Source: JAJXWB01 sp964634325
GTDB taxonomy: Bacteria > Pseudomonadota > Alphaproteobacteria > Rhizobiales > Beijerinckiaceae
Length of the DNA: 64,000 nucleotides
Reading direction: 5' to 3'
Assembly (NCBI GenBank): GCA_964634325.1
Contig: CAZWJF010000008.1
Location: 102,204-166,203 of the forward strand
In this document: piece by piece, positions 27,313-35,228 of the stretch
How positions within the stretch are numbered: the stretch's first letter is position 1
How the letters are laid out: the number at the start of each line of letters is the position of its first letter
Position numbers and translations under genes: made by a program
The notes under the pieces: generated by a model
The model's input: the letters and a program-made list of their open reading frames with translations, nothing else
Databases searched by the model: none
What the model was told of the DNA's origin: nothing

Positions 27313-28644
27313 ATGATGCCAAGAATTTCGCTCGGCGGCGGGCTCGTGTTCCGGCAGTCCGTGTTTTTCCTGATCGTCGCCGCCTTCGGCCTTTACGCCT
27401 ATCTGGCGGCTGGCGACCTCGTCGACCTCGCCAGACGCGCGTCGAACGCGGCGCCGAACCGGGCCAGCCAGGCGTTGGTCCAGACGGTCGGCGCGGCGGA
27501 GAGCCTGCAGCATCTTCTGCTCGGAAGCCTGGCCCTAATCTGCGTCATGGCGTTCGGCATCCTGATCCCGGCGCTCCATACGCTCGTTGCGCGGCCGATT
27601 TCGCGTCTCGCCGGACAGATGCGCGATCTCGCGCAGGGCGAAACCGAAATCACAATCGCCTACGAAACCCGCCAGGACGAAATCGGCGAAATAGCGCGCA
27701 GCCTCCTTGCGCTGCGCGACCATGTGCGCAGCAATCTCGCCCTCGTCGAAGAGATCAAGGCGCGCGACGACCGCGAGGCGCGCCTGCTCCGCGACGCTGC
27801 GGTGCGAGCGAGCGTCGAGCAGTTCGTCGGCGATATGACCAAACTCATGGAAGGCCTCGGCGCCATGACGCGACGCCTCTCGGAAGACACCGAGACGATG
27901 AAATCGGCCGTCCGTCACGCCAATTCCGGCACTGTCTCCGCAACGCACGCGGCGGACGAGGCGGCGCAGAACGTCTCGGCGGTCGCCGGCGCAGCCGAGC
28001 AATTGCTGGATGCGATCGAGGAGATCAGCCGTCAGGTCGTCGATTCGACGAGCGTCGTTCGCGAGGCGGTGGCGCAGACCGAGAAATCCAGCTCCGGAAT
28101 TTCCCGGCTGTCGACCGCGGCGGCGCGCGTCGGCGACGTCGTCGAACTGATTTCGCGCATCGCCGCGCAGACCAATCTGCTCGCGCTCAACGCGACGATC
28201 GAGGCCGCGCGCGCAGGCGAGGCCGGCCGCGGCTTCGCCGTCGTGGCTCAGGAAGTGAAGACGCTGGCGACGCGCACCGCCAAGGCGACGCAGGACATCG
28301 CCGCCCAGATCGCGGAAATGCAGGCCGCGACCAATCAGTCCGTGGACGCGATCTCCGCCATCCGCGACAAGATCAGCGCGGTCGACCGGATCTCCGCGAT
28401 CATCGCGTCAGCCGTGCACGAGCAGGGCGCGTCGACGCAAGAGATCGTCCGTTCGACGAGATCGGCGGCTGAAGGCGCAAGCTCCATGTCCGGCCATGTC
28501 GACGGTGTGGCCAAAGCCGTCGGCGATGTCGGCGACAGCGTCGAATCGGTCGTCGGCCTCGCCCAGGACCTCGATTCCCTCGCCAGCCGCATGCGCGCGA
28601 AGGCGACCGACTTCGGCCGCGATCTCGAAAAGGCGCACGGCTAG
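27313..28644 (+). CDS. Methyl-accepting chemotaxis protein
   Basis: 443 residues. Two membrane spans (about residues 13-32 and 70-90) enclose only a short periplasmic loop, so there is no classical ligand domain. These are followed by a HAMP domain (RPISRLAGQMRDLAQGE) and a signalling domain with the conserved hairpin tip EISRIAAQTNLLALNATIEA (here as LISRIAAQTNLLALNATIE) and EAGRGFAVVAQEVK. It should couple to CheA/CheW at the inner membrane; with no sizeable sensor domain it may sense membrane or energy state. It converges on hpaR, sharing the CTAG stop bases. Confidence 0.93.
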   Translation: MMPRISLGGGLVFRQSVFFLIVAAFGLYAYLAAGDLVDLARRASNAAPNRASQALVQTVGAAESLQHLLLGSLALICVMAFGILIPALHTLVARPISRLAGQMRDLAQGETEITIAYETRQDEIGEIARSLLALRDHVRSNLALVEEIKARDDREARLLRDAAVRASVEQFVGDMTKLMEGLGAMTRRLSEDTETMKSAVRHANSGTVSATHAADEAAQNVSAVAGAAEQLLDAIEEISRQVVDSTSVVREAVAQTEKSSSGISRLSTAAARVGDVVELISRIAAQTNLLALNATIEAARAGEAGRGFAVVAQEVKTLATRTAKATQDIAAQIAEMQAATNQSVDAISAIRDKISAVDRISAIIASAVHEQGASTQEIVRSTRSAAEGASSMSGHVDGVAKAVGDVGDSVESVVGLAQDLDSLASRMRAKATDFGRDLEKAHG

Positions 28645-29135
28645 CGGTCGGCGTCGCCGTCGATCGGCGCGCCCTCCGCCAAGACCGATTCCAGCTCCCG
28701 CAGCATGGTCTGCAACTCGCCCAGTTTCTGCGCGCCGAAGCGACGGGTGATTTCGGCGTAGATCGCTTCGGACTGGGGCGAGACCCGTTCGATCAGCGCC
28801 TCGCCCTCCGGCGAGAGCGAAATGATGCTGCGCCTCTGGTCGGCCGCGTCGTGCCGGCGCCGGATCAGGCCGAGCCCCTCGAGGTCGCGCAGGATGCGCG
28901 AGACGCTCGGGCCGAGCAAAAAGGTCGCCTCCGCCAATTCCGAGACTTCCATCCCCGGCCGCGTCATCAGCGCGCGCAACACGCGCCATTGCTGCTCGGT
29001 CATCCCGTGGGCGCGCAACGCCGGCCGAAAATGGCGCATGACCGCTTCGCGCGCCCGTAGCAACGACATCGGCAGCGAGCGGGAGAAATGCCGGATGCGG
29101 ACTTGCGAGGCCGGACGGACGTCGATGTCGCTCAT
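28641..29135 (-). CDS. hpaR: MarR-family regulator, HpaR type (homoprotocatechuate operon)
   Basis: 164 residues with a winged helix-turn-helix (MTEQQWRVLRALMTRPGMEV; LLGPSVSRILRDLEGLGLI; wing RRRHDAADQRRSIISLSPEG). The sequence and the adjacent HpaH-type hydratase and FAA-hydrolase genes identify it as the HpaR subgroup, repressors released by 4-hydroxyphenylacetate-type aromatics. The gene is last in the FAA-hydrolase/hydratase/hpaR operon. Two similar palindromes overlap the -10 elements of that operon and of the SDR/TRAP operon and are likely its sites (inference). Confidence 0.88.
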   Translation of the reverse strand: MSDIDVRPASQVRIRHFSRSLPMSLLRAREAVMRHFRPALRAHGMTEQQWRVLRALMTRPGMEVSELAEATFLLGPSVSRILRDLEGLGLIRRRHDAADQRRSIISLSPEGEALIERVSPQSEAIYAEITRRFGAQKLGELQTMLRELESVLAEGAPIDGDADR

Positions 29136-29147
29136 AAGCTGTGCGCC

Positions 29148-29951
29148 TTATGCGAAATGGCAGCTGACGGTCCCATACGGCCCGTAATCTGCGACGAACG
29201 TGTCTCCCGCGCCCGCTTCGATCGGACGGATGAACGAACCCGCGAGCACGACTTCGCCCGATTTCAGCGACCCGCCATGTTCGGCCATGCGGTTGGCGAG
29301 CCAGGCGATTCCGTTGGCGGGGTGGTTGAGCACGCCGGCGGCGAGCCCCGTTTCCTCGATCGCGCCGTTCTTCGAGACGATCGCGCCGATCCAGCGCAGG
29401 TCCGCCGAATCCGGGCGAATGGGCCTGCCGCCCATCACGATCCCGCAATTGGCGGCGTTGTCGGCGATCGTGTCGAACACGGTGCGCGTCTTTTTCGTCT
29501 CGGGATCGACGCGCAGGATGCGCGTGTCGAGGATTTCGAGCGCCGGAATCACGAAGTCCGTGGCGTTCAAGACGTCGAACAAAGTGCAATTCGGACCGCG
29601 CAACGGCGCTTTCAACACGAATGCGAGTTCCGCCTCGATGCGCAATCCGATGAAGCGCGCTGTGGGTATCGTCCCGCCGTCGGGGAAGAACATGTCGTCG
29701 AGCAGGACGCCTGAATCGGGCATGTCGATGTTGAGCGCGAGTTGCATGGCTTTCGAGGTCAGGCCGATCTTGTGCCCGTGCACGGTTCGGCCCGCCTTGA
29801 TTTTCATCGCGATCCACGCCTGCTGTACGGCGTAGGCGTCGGCCATGTCCATGCCGGGATGGTCGAGCGAAAGCATCCGGATTTGCCTGCGGGTCCGCTC
29901 GGCGTCGTCGAGTCGTCGGGCGGCGGAGGCGATTTCGTCTGATGTCAGCAT
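29148..29951 (-). CDS. hpaH: 2-oxo-hept-3-ene-1,7-dioate hydratase (HpaH-like)
   Basis: 267 residues of the hydratase/decarboxylase family. The metal-ligand Glu pair is in GLRIEAELAFVL, and the signature ends AGDTFVADYGPYGTVSCHF, matching HpaH of meta-cleavage homoprotocatechuate breakdown. It hydrates 2-oxo-hept-3-ene-dioate to the 4-hydroxy acid that an aldolase then splits. It starts 1 bp after the FAA-hydrolase stop. The ring-cleavage dioxygenase and aldolase are not in the window, so the natural substrate could be a related dienoate. Confidence 0.85.
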   Translation of the reverse strand: MLTSDEIASAARRLDDAERTRRQIRMLSLDHPGMDMADAYAVQQAWIAMKIKAGRTVHGHKIGLTSKAMQLALNIDMPDSGVLLDDMFFPDGGTIPTARFIGLRIEAELAFVLKAPLRGPNCTLFDVLNATDFVIPALEILDTRILRVDPETKKTRTVFDTIADNAANCGIVMGGRPIRPDSADLRWIGAIVSKNGAIEETGLAAGVLNHPANGIAWLANRMAEHGGSLKSGEVVLAGSFIRPIEAGAGDTFVADYGPYGTVSCHFA

Positions 29952-29952
29952 C

Positions 29953-30828
29953 TCACACCTCGTCCATCACGCCGTTGGTCAACGTTCCGATTCCTTCGGC
30001 CGCAACCTCGATCACGTCGCCGGGAACGAGGAAACGCGGCGGATCGAAACGCGCGCCGGCGCCGGTCGGCGTGCCCGTGACGATCACGTCGCCGGGAACG
30101 AGCGTCGTGAAGGTCGAGATGTAGGAGATGAGATAGCGAAAACCGAAGATCATCCGGCTGGTGCGGTCGTCCTGCCGCAATTCTCCGTTGACGCGCGTCG
30201 TCAGCCTTATGTCGGCGATCTGGCTCTCATCCTCGTAGGGCACGATCCATGGGCCCAGCGCGCCCGTCGAATCGAAGTTCTTGCCCTGCGTCACGTTGAA
30301 TTTCGCATGGCGCACCCAGTCGCGGATCGTGCCCTCGTTGCACAGCGACAGGGCCGCGATGTGGGCGAGCGCGTCGCGCTCGGCGATGTGGCGTCCAGCC
30401 CGGCCGATCACGATCACGACCTCGCCCTCGTAGTCGAGCTGCGGCGAGGCCTTCGGCCGCACCAGCCGCGCGCCGTGGCCGACGAAGGAGCGCGGAAAGC
30501 GGATGAACATCGACGGATACTTCGGGGCCGCTTGACCGTCCTTGTATTCCTCGTTGCGGTCTGGATAGTTGACGCCGATGCAGATGATCTTTTCCGGCGC
30601 GGGGATCGGCGGCAGGAGGGTTGCGTCGGCGAGCGCGAAGTCGGGGGCGCCGGCGGCGCCGGCATCGCTCAGGATCGGCAACGCGCCTTCCGCGATCGCC
30701 TCGCGCAGGGTCGGCCATCGCCCGGAAAACCGGGCGGAGAGGTCGACCACGCCATCGTCGCGGACAAGCCCGTATCCTGCGCCGCCGCTCGTCGAGCGGA
30801 AGGTCGCGAGTTTGCTGCGAGACGACAT
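29953..30828 (-). CDS. Fumarylacetoacetate-hydrolase-family protein
   Basis: 291 residues. The catalytic FAA-hydrolase core holds the metal ligands in QLDYEGEVVIVIGRAG, followed by TQGKNFDSTGALGPWIV and the VPGDVIVTGTPTGAG loop. Members hydrolyse or decarboxylate acylpyruvates; in this operon, ahead of a HpaH-type hydratase, a decarboxylase/isomerase role (HpaG-like) is plausible. Fumarylpyruvate or other acylpyruvate hydrolysis is an alternative. The promoter with an operator lies in the 75 bp shared with the divergent SDR gene. Confidence 0.82.
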   Translation of the reverse strand: MSSRSKLATFRSTSGGAGYGLVRDDGVVDLSARFSGRWPTLREAIAEGALPILSDAGAAGAPDFALADATLLPPIPAPEKIICIGVNYPDRNEEYKDGQAAPKYPSMFIRFPRSFVGHGARLVRPKASPQLDYEGEVVIVIGRAGRHIAERDALAHIAALSLCNEGTIRDWVRHAKFNVTQGKNFDSTGALGPWIVPYEDESQIADIRLTTRVNGELRQDDRTSRMIFGFRYLISYISTFTTLVPGDVIVTGTPTGAGARFDPPRFLVPGDVIEVAAEGIGTLTNGVMDEV

Positions 30829-30848
30829 GGCGGACCCGGCTCCAATTA

Positions 30849-30883
30849 GATAACATGTAAAATGATAGAGGCAGGCCGGTCAA
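30849..30883. promoter_or_regulatory. Divergent promoter/operator between the FAA-hydrolase and SDR genes
   Basis: Minus strand: TTGACC (30878-30883), 17-bp spacer, TTACAT (30855-30860). The imperfect palindrome GATAACATGTAAAA (30849-30862) overlaps the -10; on the plus strand it also covers a TAAAAT -10-like element (30858-30863). It matches 10 of 14 positions of the operator at 31746-31759. Confidence 0.5.
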
Positions 30884-30903
30884 TCGGCGCTCAGGGAGGC
30901 GAT

Positions 30904-31704
30904 ATGGCGGGGCGGTTGGAAGGCAAGAAGGTCCTGCTGCTGGGCGCGGGCTCGGTCGGCGAGGGCGTCGGCAACGGCCGCGCCATGGCGATCCTGTTTG
31001 CGCGCGAGGGCGCCGAAATCGTCGGCGTCGATCTCGAGCTGGCGGCGGCCGAGGAGACGGCGCGGCTCGTGAGGGCCGAAGGCCGGGACATGTTGGCGCT
31101 CGCCGGCGACGTCACCGACGCCGCCGATCTCTCCCGCATCATCGACGCGGCGCAAGAGCGGCTCGGACGCATCGATATTCTCGTCAACAACGTCGGCGGT
31201 TCGATTCCCGGCGGCCCGGAGGAGATCACGCCGGAGCAATGGGACGCGCAGTTCCGCTTCAACGTCGGCTATGTCCATCAATCCACGCGCATTCTGGCGC
31301 CGCGCATGGCCAGGCAGGGCGGGGGCGCGATCGTCAACATCTCCTCGATCGCCGGCGTGCGGCACCTCGGTCACGATCTCGCCGCCTACGCCGCCTCCAA
31401 GGCCGCTTTGCAGCAATATTCCAAGGTCGCTTCCGTGCGCTACGCTCCGCAGAACGTCCGCATCAACACCGTGATCCCCGGACTTATGTTCACGCCGCTC
31501 GTCACGGCGCGGCTCGCCAAGCAGCAGGCCGGCGGCGACGCCGAGGCGCTGATCGCGAAGCGTCACGCCAAGCCGCCGATGGGCCGCATGGGCGACGCCT
31601 GGGACGTGGCCTACGCCGCTCTCTACCTCGCCTCGGATGAAGCCAAATACGTGACCGGCGCCGAGATCATGGTCGATGGCGGGCTGTCCAACACGGTGCG
31701 GTGA
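30904..31704 (+). CDS. SDR-family oxidoreductase
   Basis: 266 residues, NAD(P)-dependent short-chain dehydrogenase. It has the glycine-rich site LLLGAGSVGEGVGNGRA, the NNVGG motif after DILV, the catalytic Ser in VNISSIAG, the Tyr-Lys pair in YAASKAA and a typical C-terminus VTGAEIMVDGG. The ATG at 30904 follows a GGGAGG site. The substrate is unknown; it opens an apparent operon with a TRAP transporter, divergent from aromatic-degradation genes, so it may oxidise an imported aromatic alcohol or a ring-derived intermediate. Confidence 0.88.
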   Translation: MAGRLEGKKVLLLGAGSVGEGVGNGRAMAILFAREGAEIVGVDLELAAAEETARLVRAEGRDMLALAGDVTDAADLSRIIDAAQERLGRIDILVNNVGGSIPGGPEEITPEQWDAQFRFNVGYVHQSTRILAPRMARQGGGAIVNISSIAGVRHLGHDLAAYAASKAALQQYSKVASVRYAPQNVRINTVIPGLMFTPLVTARLAKQQAGGDAEALIAKRHAKPPMGRMGDAWDVAYAALYLASDEAKYVTGAEIMVDGGLSNTVR

Positions 31705-31737
31705 ACTGCCGCCTCCCAGCTTGCTGGACGCGCGGCT

Positions 31738-31759
31738 TGCTATAATTTAACGTGTTAAA
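31738..31759 (+). promoter_or_regulatory. Extended -10 promoter with overlapping palindromic operator before the TRAP genes
   Basis: TGC-TATAAT (31738-31746) is a consensus extended -10 element. The palindrome TTTAAC-GT-GTTAAA (31746-31759) begins on its last base. The layout suggests direct repression of the TRAP operon. The candidate repressor is the HpaR-type protein encoded nearby. Confidence 0.6.
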
Positions 31760-31867
31760 CGAACCGGGCGCGAGAGGGACGGCTTGCATTCGAGGCGAGC
31801 GCGCTGGAAGGTTCAAAAAATCAGGCCGAATGGCCGCCGACCAGAAAATGGCGCAAGGGAGGAAGAC

Positions 31868-32890
31868 ATGAAGAGACTGTTGCTGGCTGCGAGCTGCGTG
31901 GCCGCGCTTGGACTGGCGGGCGCCGCGCAGGCGCAGGACAAGCAGATCAACCTCAAGATTTCCTTCTGGGTGCCGGCGCAGCATCCGCTCGTGCCGGCGA
32001 CCAAGGTCTGGGCCGACGACATCGAGAAGGAATCGGGCGGCACGATCAAGGCGACGCTCTTCCCGTCCGAACAGCTCGGCAAGGCCTTCGATCATTACGA
32101 CATGGCGCGCGACGGCATCGCCGATGTCACCTACGTGAATCCCGGCTACCAGCCCGGCCGGTTCCCGATCGTCTCGCTCGGTCAGGTGCCCTTCATCTTC
32201 GGCGACGGCCACAAGGGCACGCAGGCCTTCGACGCCTGGTATCGCAATTACGCCGCCAAGGAGATGAAGGACACGCATTACTGCTTCGGCTTCATCCACG
32301 ATCCCGGCGCGATCCATTCGCGCACCAAGAAGGTCATGGTTCCCGGCGACATCAACGGCATGAAAATTCGCCCGGCGCAGTCGACCATCGGCCAGATGGT
32401 GAAGATGCTCGGCGGCACGAACGTCCAGGCCTCGGCGCCCGAGTCGCGCGACGCGCTGGAGCGTGGCGTCGCCGACGCCATCACCTTCCCATGGGGCTCG
32501 GTCTTCCTGTTCGGCATCGACAAGGTGACCAAGTACCATATGGACGTGCCGCTCTACACGACGGTCTTCACCTACTCGATGAACAAGTCTCTGTACGATT
32601 CCATGTCGGCGGCGCAGAAGAAGGTGATCGACAATCACTGCACGACCGAATGGGCCGAGAAGGTTGCAGGCCCCTGGGCCGATTTCGAAGCCGCCGGCCG
32701 CGAGAAGATGAAGAAGGCCGAGGGCCACGAGGTCTACAAGCTGTCCGACGCGCAACTCGGCGAATGGAAGAAGGTCGTCGAGCCGCTCGAAAAAGACTGG
32801 GCGGAGGCTGTGAAGAAGGCCGGCGGCGACGCAGCCGCGATCAAGGCCGACCTCGACGCCACGATCAAGAAATACGGCGCGGGTCTCTGA
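31868..32890 (+). CDS. dctP: TRAP transporter substrate-binding protein (first system)
   Basis: 340 residues with a GGGAGG site and a cleavable signal peptide (MKRLLLAASCVAALGLAGA, cut near AQA). The mature part has the DctP fold (FWVPAQHPLVPATKVWADDI; KIRPAQSTIGQMVKMLGGTN; EWKKVVEPLEKDW). It captures an organic acid in the periplasm and hands it to DctQM. Substrate not identifiable; regulation with the HpaR genes suggests an aromatic acid. A hairpin repeat follows directly. Confidence 0.9.
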   Translation: MKRLLLAASCVAALGLAGAAQAQDKQINLKISFWVPAQHPLVPATKVWADDIEKESGGTIKATLFPSEQLGKAFDHYDMARDGIADVTYVNPGYQPGRFPIVSLGQVPFIFGDGHKGTQAFDAWYRNYAAKEMKDTHYCFGFIHDPGAIHSRTKKVMVPGDINGMKIRPAQSTIGQMVKMLGGTNVQASAPESRDALERGVADAITFPWGSVFLFGIDKVTKYHMDVPLYTTVFTYSMNKSLYDSMSAAQKKVIDNHCTTEWAEKVAGPWADFEAAGREKMKKAEGHEVYKLSDAQLGEWKKVVEPLEKDWAEAVKKAGGDAAAIKADLDATIKKYGAGL

Positions 32891-32900
32891 TCGATCAATC

Positions 32901-33051
32901 CCGTCAATGCGAGGAGCAATGGACGAAGTCGGATGTATCCGACTTCGAAAGATGCGACGAAGCGGTCCATCCCGAATGAATCTGGCGGATGGACTGCTTC
33001 GCTTTCAGACGAAGTCCGCAACCGTGGACTTCTGTCGGGCTCGCAATGACG
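32901..33051. repeat. Dispersed hairpin repeat, copy A (dctP-dctQ junction)
   Basis: About 151 bp. The ends are inverted versions of CGTCATTGCGAG. Inside are a perfect 11-bp palindrome, CGAAGTCGGAT-GT-ATCCGACTTCG (32924-32947), and a longer stem CGAAGCGGTCCATCC / GGATGGACTGCTTCG (32958-32972 with 32987-33001, one mismatch). Related copies lie at 46477-46599 and 54597-54717. Confidence 0.9.
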
Positions 33052-33076
33052 CGCCGTTATGACGCAGGATGCACCC

Positions 33077-33601
33077 ATGAAACGCAGCCTGATGGATCGC
33101 TTCATCGACACGATCGAATGGATCGCGGCGATCTTCGTCGGCATCGTGGCCGCCGACATCTTCATCTCTGTGCTGCTGCGTAAATTCTTCTCGACGTCGA
33201 TTCCCGATGGCTATGATTTCGGTCGCCTGCTGCTCGGCATCCTGATCTTCTGGGGCATAGCCGCGACGAGCTATCGCGGCACGCACATCACGGTCGATCT
33301 GGTGTATTCGTCCAGGGGTCCGCGCGCGCAGCGCCTCATGGATGTGTTCGCGACGTTGGTCCTGCTGTTCGTCGTGACGGTGCAGACCTACACCTTGTTC
33401 GACAAGGTCCGGCAGACGCGTATCGACAACGTGCTGACCTACGACCTCAACCTTCCGACCTGGCCGTTCTTTGCGCTCGCGTGGATCGGCGACGTGTCGG
33501 CCGTTCTGCTGATCGCGATTCGCACCTATCGGCTGATCTTCCATCCCGAGGAGATGGAGCGCGGCCATCCAGTCTCGCATTCTGAAACCGCTAAGTCATG
33601 A
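33077..33601 (+). CDS. dctQ: TRAP transporter small permease (first system)
   Basis: 174 residues with four predicted membrane spans (WIAAIFVGIVAADIFISVLL, GRLLLGILIFWGIAA, LMDVFATLVLLFVV, FFALAWIGDVSAVLLIAI) and the DctQ loop SYRGTHITVDLV. The ATG at 33077 has AGGA at good spacing; the in-frame ATG at 33059 lies on the edge of repeat A without a ribosome site. The stop overlaps the DctM start. Confidence 0.88.
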   Translation: MKRSLMDRFIDTIEWIAAIFVGIVAADIFISVLLRKFFSTSIPDGYDFGRLLLGILIFWGIAATSYRGTHITVDLVYSSRGPRAQRLMDVFATLVLLFVVTVQTYTLFDKVRQTRIDNVLTYDLNLPTWPFFALAWIGDVSAVLLIAIRTYRLIFHPEEMERGHPVSHSETAKS

Positions 33602-34896
33602 ATCCAGATCTCATCGCCGTCGGCGGTTTCGTCCTTCTGTTCGTTCTGATGCTCTTGCGCGTGCCGGTCGGCATGGCGATGGCGCTGGTCGGCGTCGGCG
33701 GCTATTCGCTGCTGGTCGGCGGGGCGCCGGCGCTCAAGCTCATCGGCCAGACGTCGATGCGCACGGTGACCGACTATACGTTCGGCGTCATACCGATGTT
33801 CCTGCTGATGGGCGCGTTCGTGTCCACGTCGGGCATCAGCCGCGAACTCTTTCGCGCGGCCAACACTTTTCTCGGCCATCGCAAGGGCGGCCTCGGCATC
33901 GCCACCATCGCGGCCTGCGGCGGCTTCGCCGCGATTTCGGGCTCGTCGGTCGCGACCGCCGCGACCTTCTCGACCGTCGCCTATCCCGAAATGCGCCGTT
34001 ACGGCTATCCACAGAGCTTCGCTACCGGCGTGATCGCCGCCGGCGGCACGCTCGGCGCCATGCTGCCGCCCTCCACCGTGCTCGCGGTCTACGGCATCAT
34101 CACGCAGCAAGACATCGGCAAGCTGTTCGTCGCCGGCGTGCTGCCCGGCGTGCTGGCGATCTGCATGCACATGCTCACCATCGCGATCATTGCGCGCGTG
34201 AAGCCGGACTTTCTTCCGGTCGCGCCGCGCGCAAGCTGGAAGGAGCGCCTTGACGCGCTCAGGAACGTCTGGGCGCCGGTTGCGTTGTTTGTTTTCGTGA
34301 TCGGCGGGCTCTACGGCGGCCTCTTCACGCCGACCGAGGCCGGCGGCATGGGCGCCGGCGGCGCCTTCATCATCGGCGTGCTGCGCCGGCGGCTCGACCG
34401 CGAGGGCATACGCACCTCGCTGCTTCAGGCGACGCGCACGGCCGCCGCCGTCTTCACCGTCCTCATCGGCGCGCTGTTGTTCGGCTATTTTCTCACGATC
34501 ACGCAGACGCCGCAGAAGGTGACTGAATTCCTCACCTCGCTCGGCCTCGGTCGCTACGGCGTGCTGCTTCTCATCATGGTCATGTATCTCATCCTCGGCT
34601 GCCTGATGGACGCCATGGCCATGATCATCCTGACCGTGCCGATCATCTTTCCGGTCGTGACGCATCTCGGGTTCGACCCTATCTGGTTCGGCGTCATTAT
34701 CGTCATGACCGTGGAGCTCGGCCTGATCCACCCGCCGGTCGGCATGAACGTCTTCGTCATCAAGAGCGTCATTCCCGAAGTCTCGTTCTCGACGATCTTC
34801 AAGGGCGTCATTCCCTTCATCTGCGCCGACCTCGTGCGGCTCGCGATCCTCATCGCCTTTCCGATCATCGCGCTCTATCTTCCCACCCGCATGTGA
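33598..34896 (+). CDS. dctM: TRAP transporter large permease (first system)
   Basis: 432 residues, about 12 membrane spans, sodium-coupled channel subunit of the TRAP complex. Typical segments: RVPVGMAMALVGVGGYSLLV, IPMFLLMGAFVSTSG, AAISGSSVATAATFSTVAYP, GTLGAMLPPSTVLAVYGI and HPPVGMNVFVIKSV. The start overlaps DctQ by 4 nt (ATGA). Confidence 0.95.
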   Translation: MNPDLIAVGGFVLLFVLMLLRVPVGMAMALVGVGGYSLLVGGAPALKLIGQTSMRTVTDYTFGVIPMFLLMGAFVSTSGISRELFRAANTFLGHRKGGLGIATIAACGGFAAISGSSVATAATFSTVAYPEMRRYGYPQSFATGVIAAGGTLGAMLPPSTVLAVYGIITQQDIGKLFVAGVLPGVLAICMHMLTIAIIARVKPDFLPVAPRASWKERLDALRNVWAPVALFVFVIGGLYGGLFTPTEAGGMGAGGAFIIGVLRRRLDREGIRTSLLQATRTAAAVFTVLIGALLFGYFLTITQTPQKVTEFLTSLGLGRYGVLLLIMVMYLILGCLMDAMAMIILTVPIIFPVVTHLGFDPIWFGVIIVMTVELGLIHPPVGMNVFVIKSVIPEVSFSTIFKGVIPFICADLVRLAILIAFPIIALYLPTRM

Positions 34897-34955
34897 GCCG
34901 ACTGGATTCGGAACCGTGTCCGCGCCATATCGTTTGGCGGAAGGGCGAGGATCAG

Positions 34956-35219
34956 ATGAGCGAAGTGGTCGACAACGAGAGCGCAAGCCGTTTTGAATTA
35001 GAAGTCGGCGGCGCGACTGCGATCGCCGACTATCGCATCGTCGGCGACACGATCTATTTCACCCACACCGAGACGCCCTACGCGCTGCAGGGCAAAGGCG
35101 TCGCAAGCCGCCTGATTCATGGCGCCCTCACGAGCGCACGGGCGCGGGGTCTGAAGATCGCGCCGCGCTGCTCCTTTGTCGCCGATTACGTCGCCAAACA
35201 TCCCGAATTCAGAACCTGA
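34956..35219 (+). CDS. GNAT-type N-acetyltransferase domain protein (YjdJ/COG2388-like)
   Basis: 87 residues. The small acetyltransferase fold shows DYRIVGDTIYFTHTETP, the acetyl-CoA loop LQGKGVASRLIHGAL and the C-terminal CSFVADYVAKHPEF. Such mini-GNAT proteins occur in most proteobacteria with unknown substrate. The ATG at 34956 has a GGGCGAGG site; a GTG at 34893 overlapping the dctM stop would add 21 unconserved residues. It sits between the TRAP operon and the ArsB-like gene. Confidence 0.87.
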   Translation: MSEVVDNESASRFELEVGGATAIADYRIVGDTIYFTHTETPYALQGKGVASRLIHGALTSARARGLKIAPRCSFVADYVAKHPEFRT

Positions 35220-35228
35220 GCCGCGCAG

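Noticed and set aside
31705..31867. Riboswitch or small RNA before the TRAP operon
   Set aside because: Apart from the promoter and palindrome, no extended conserved secondary structure could be recognised.
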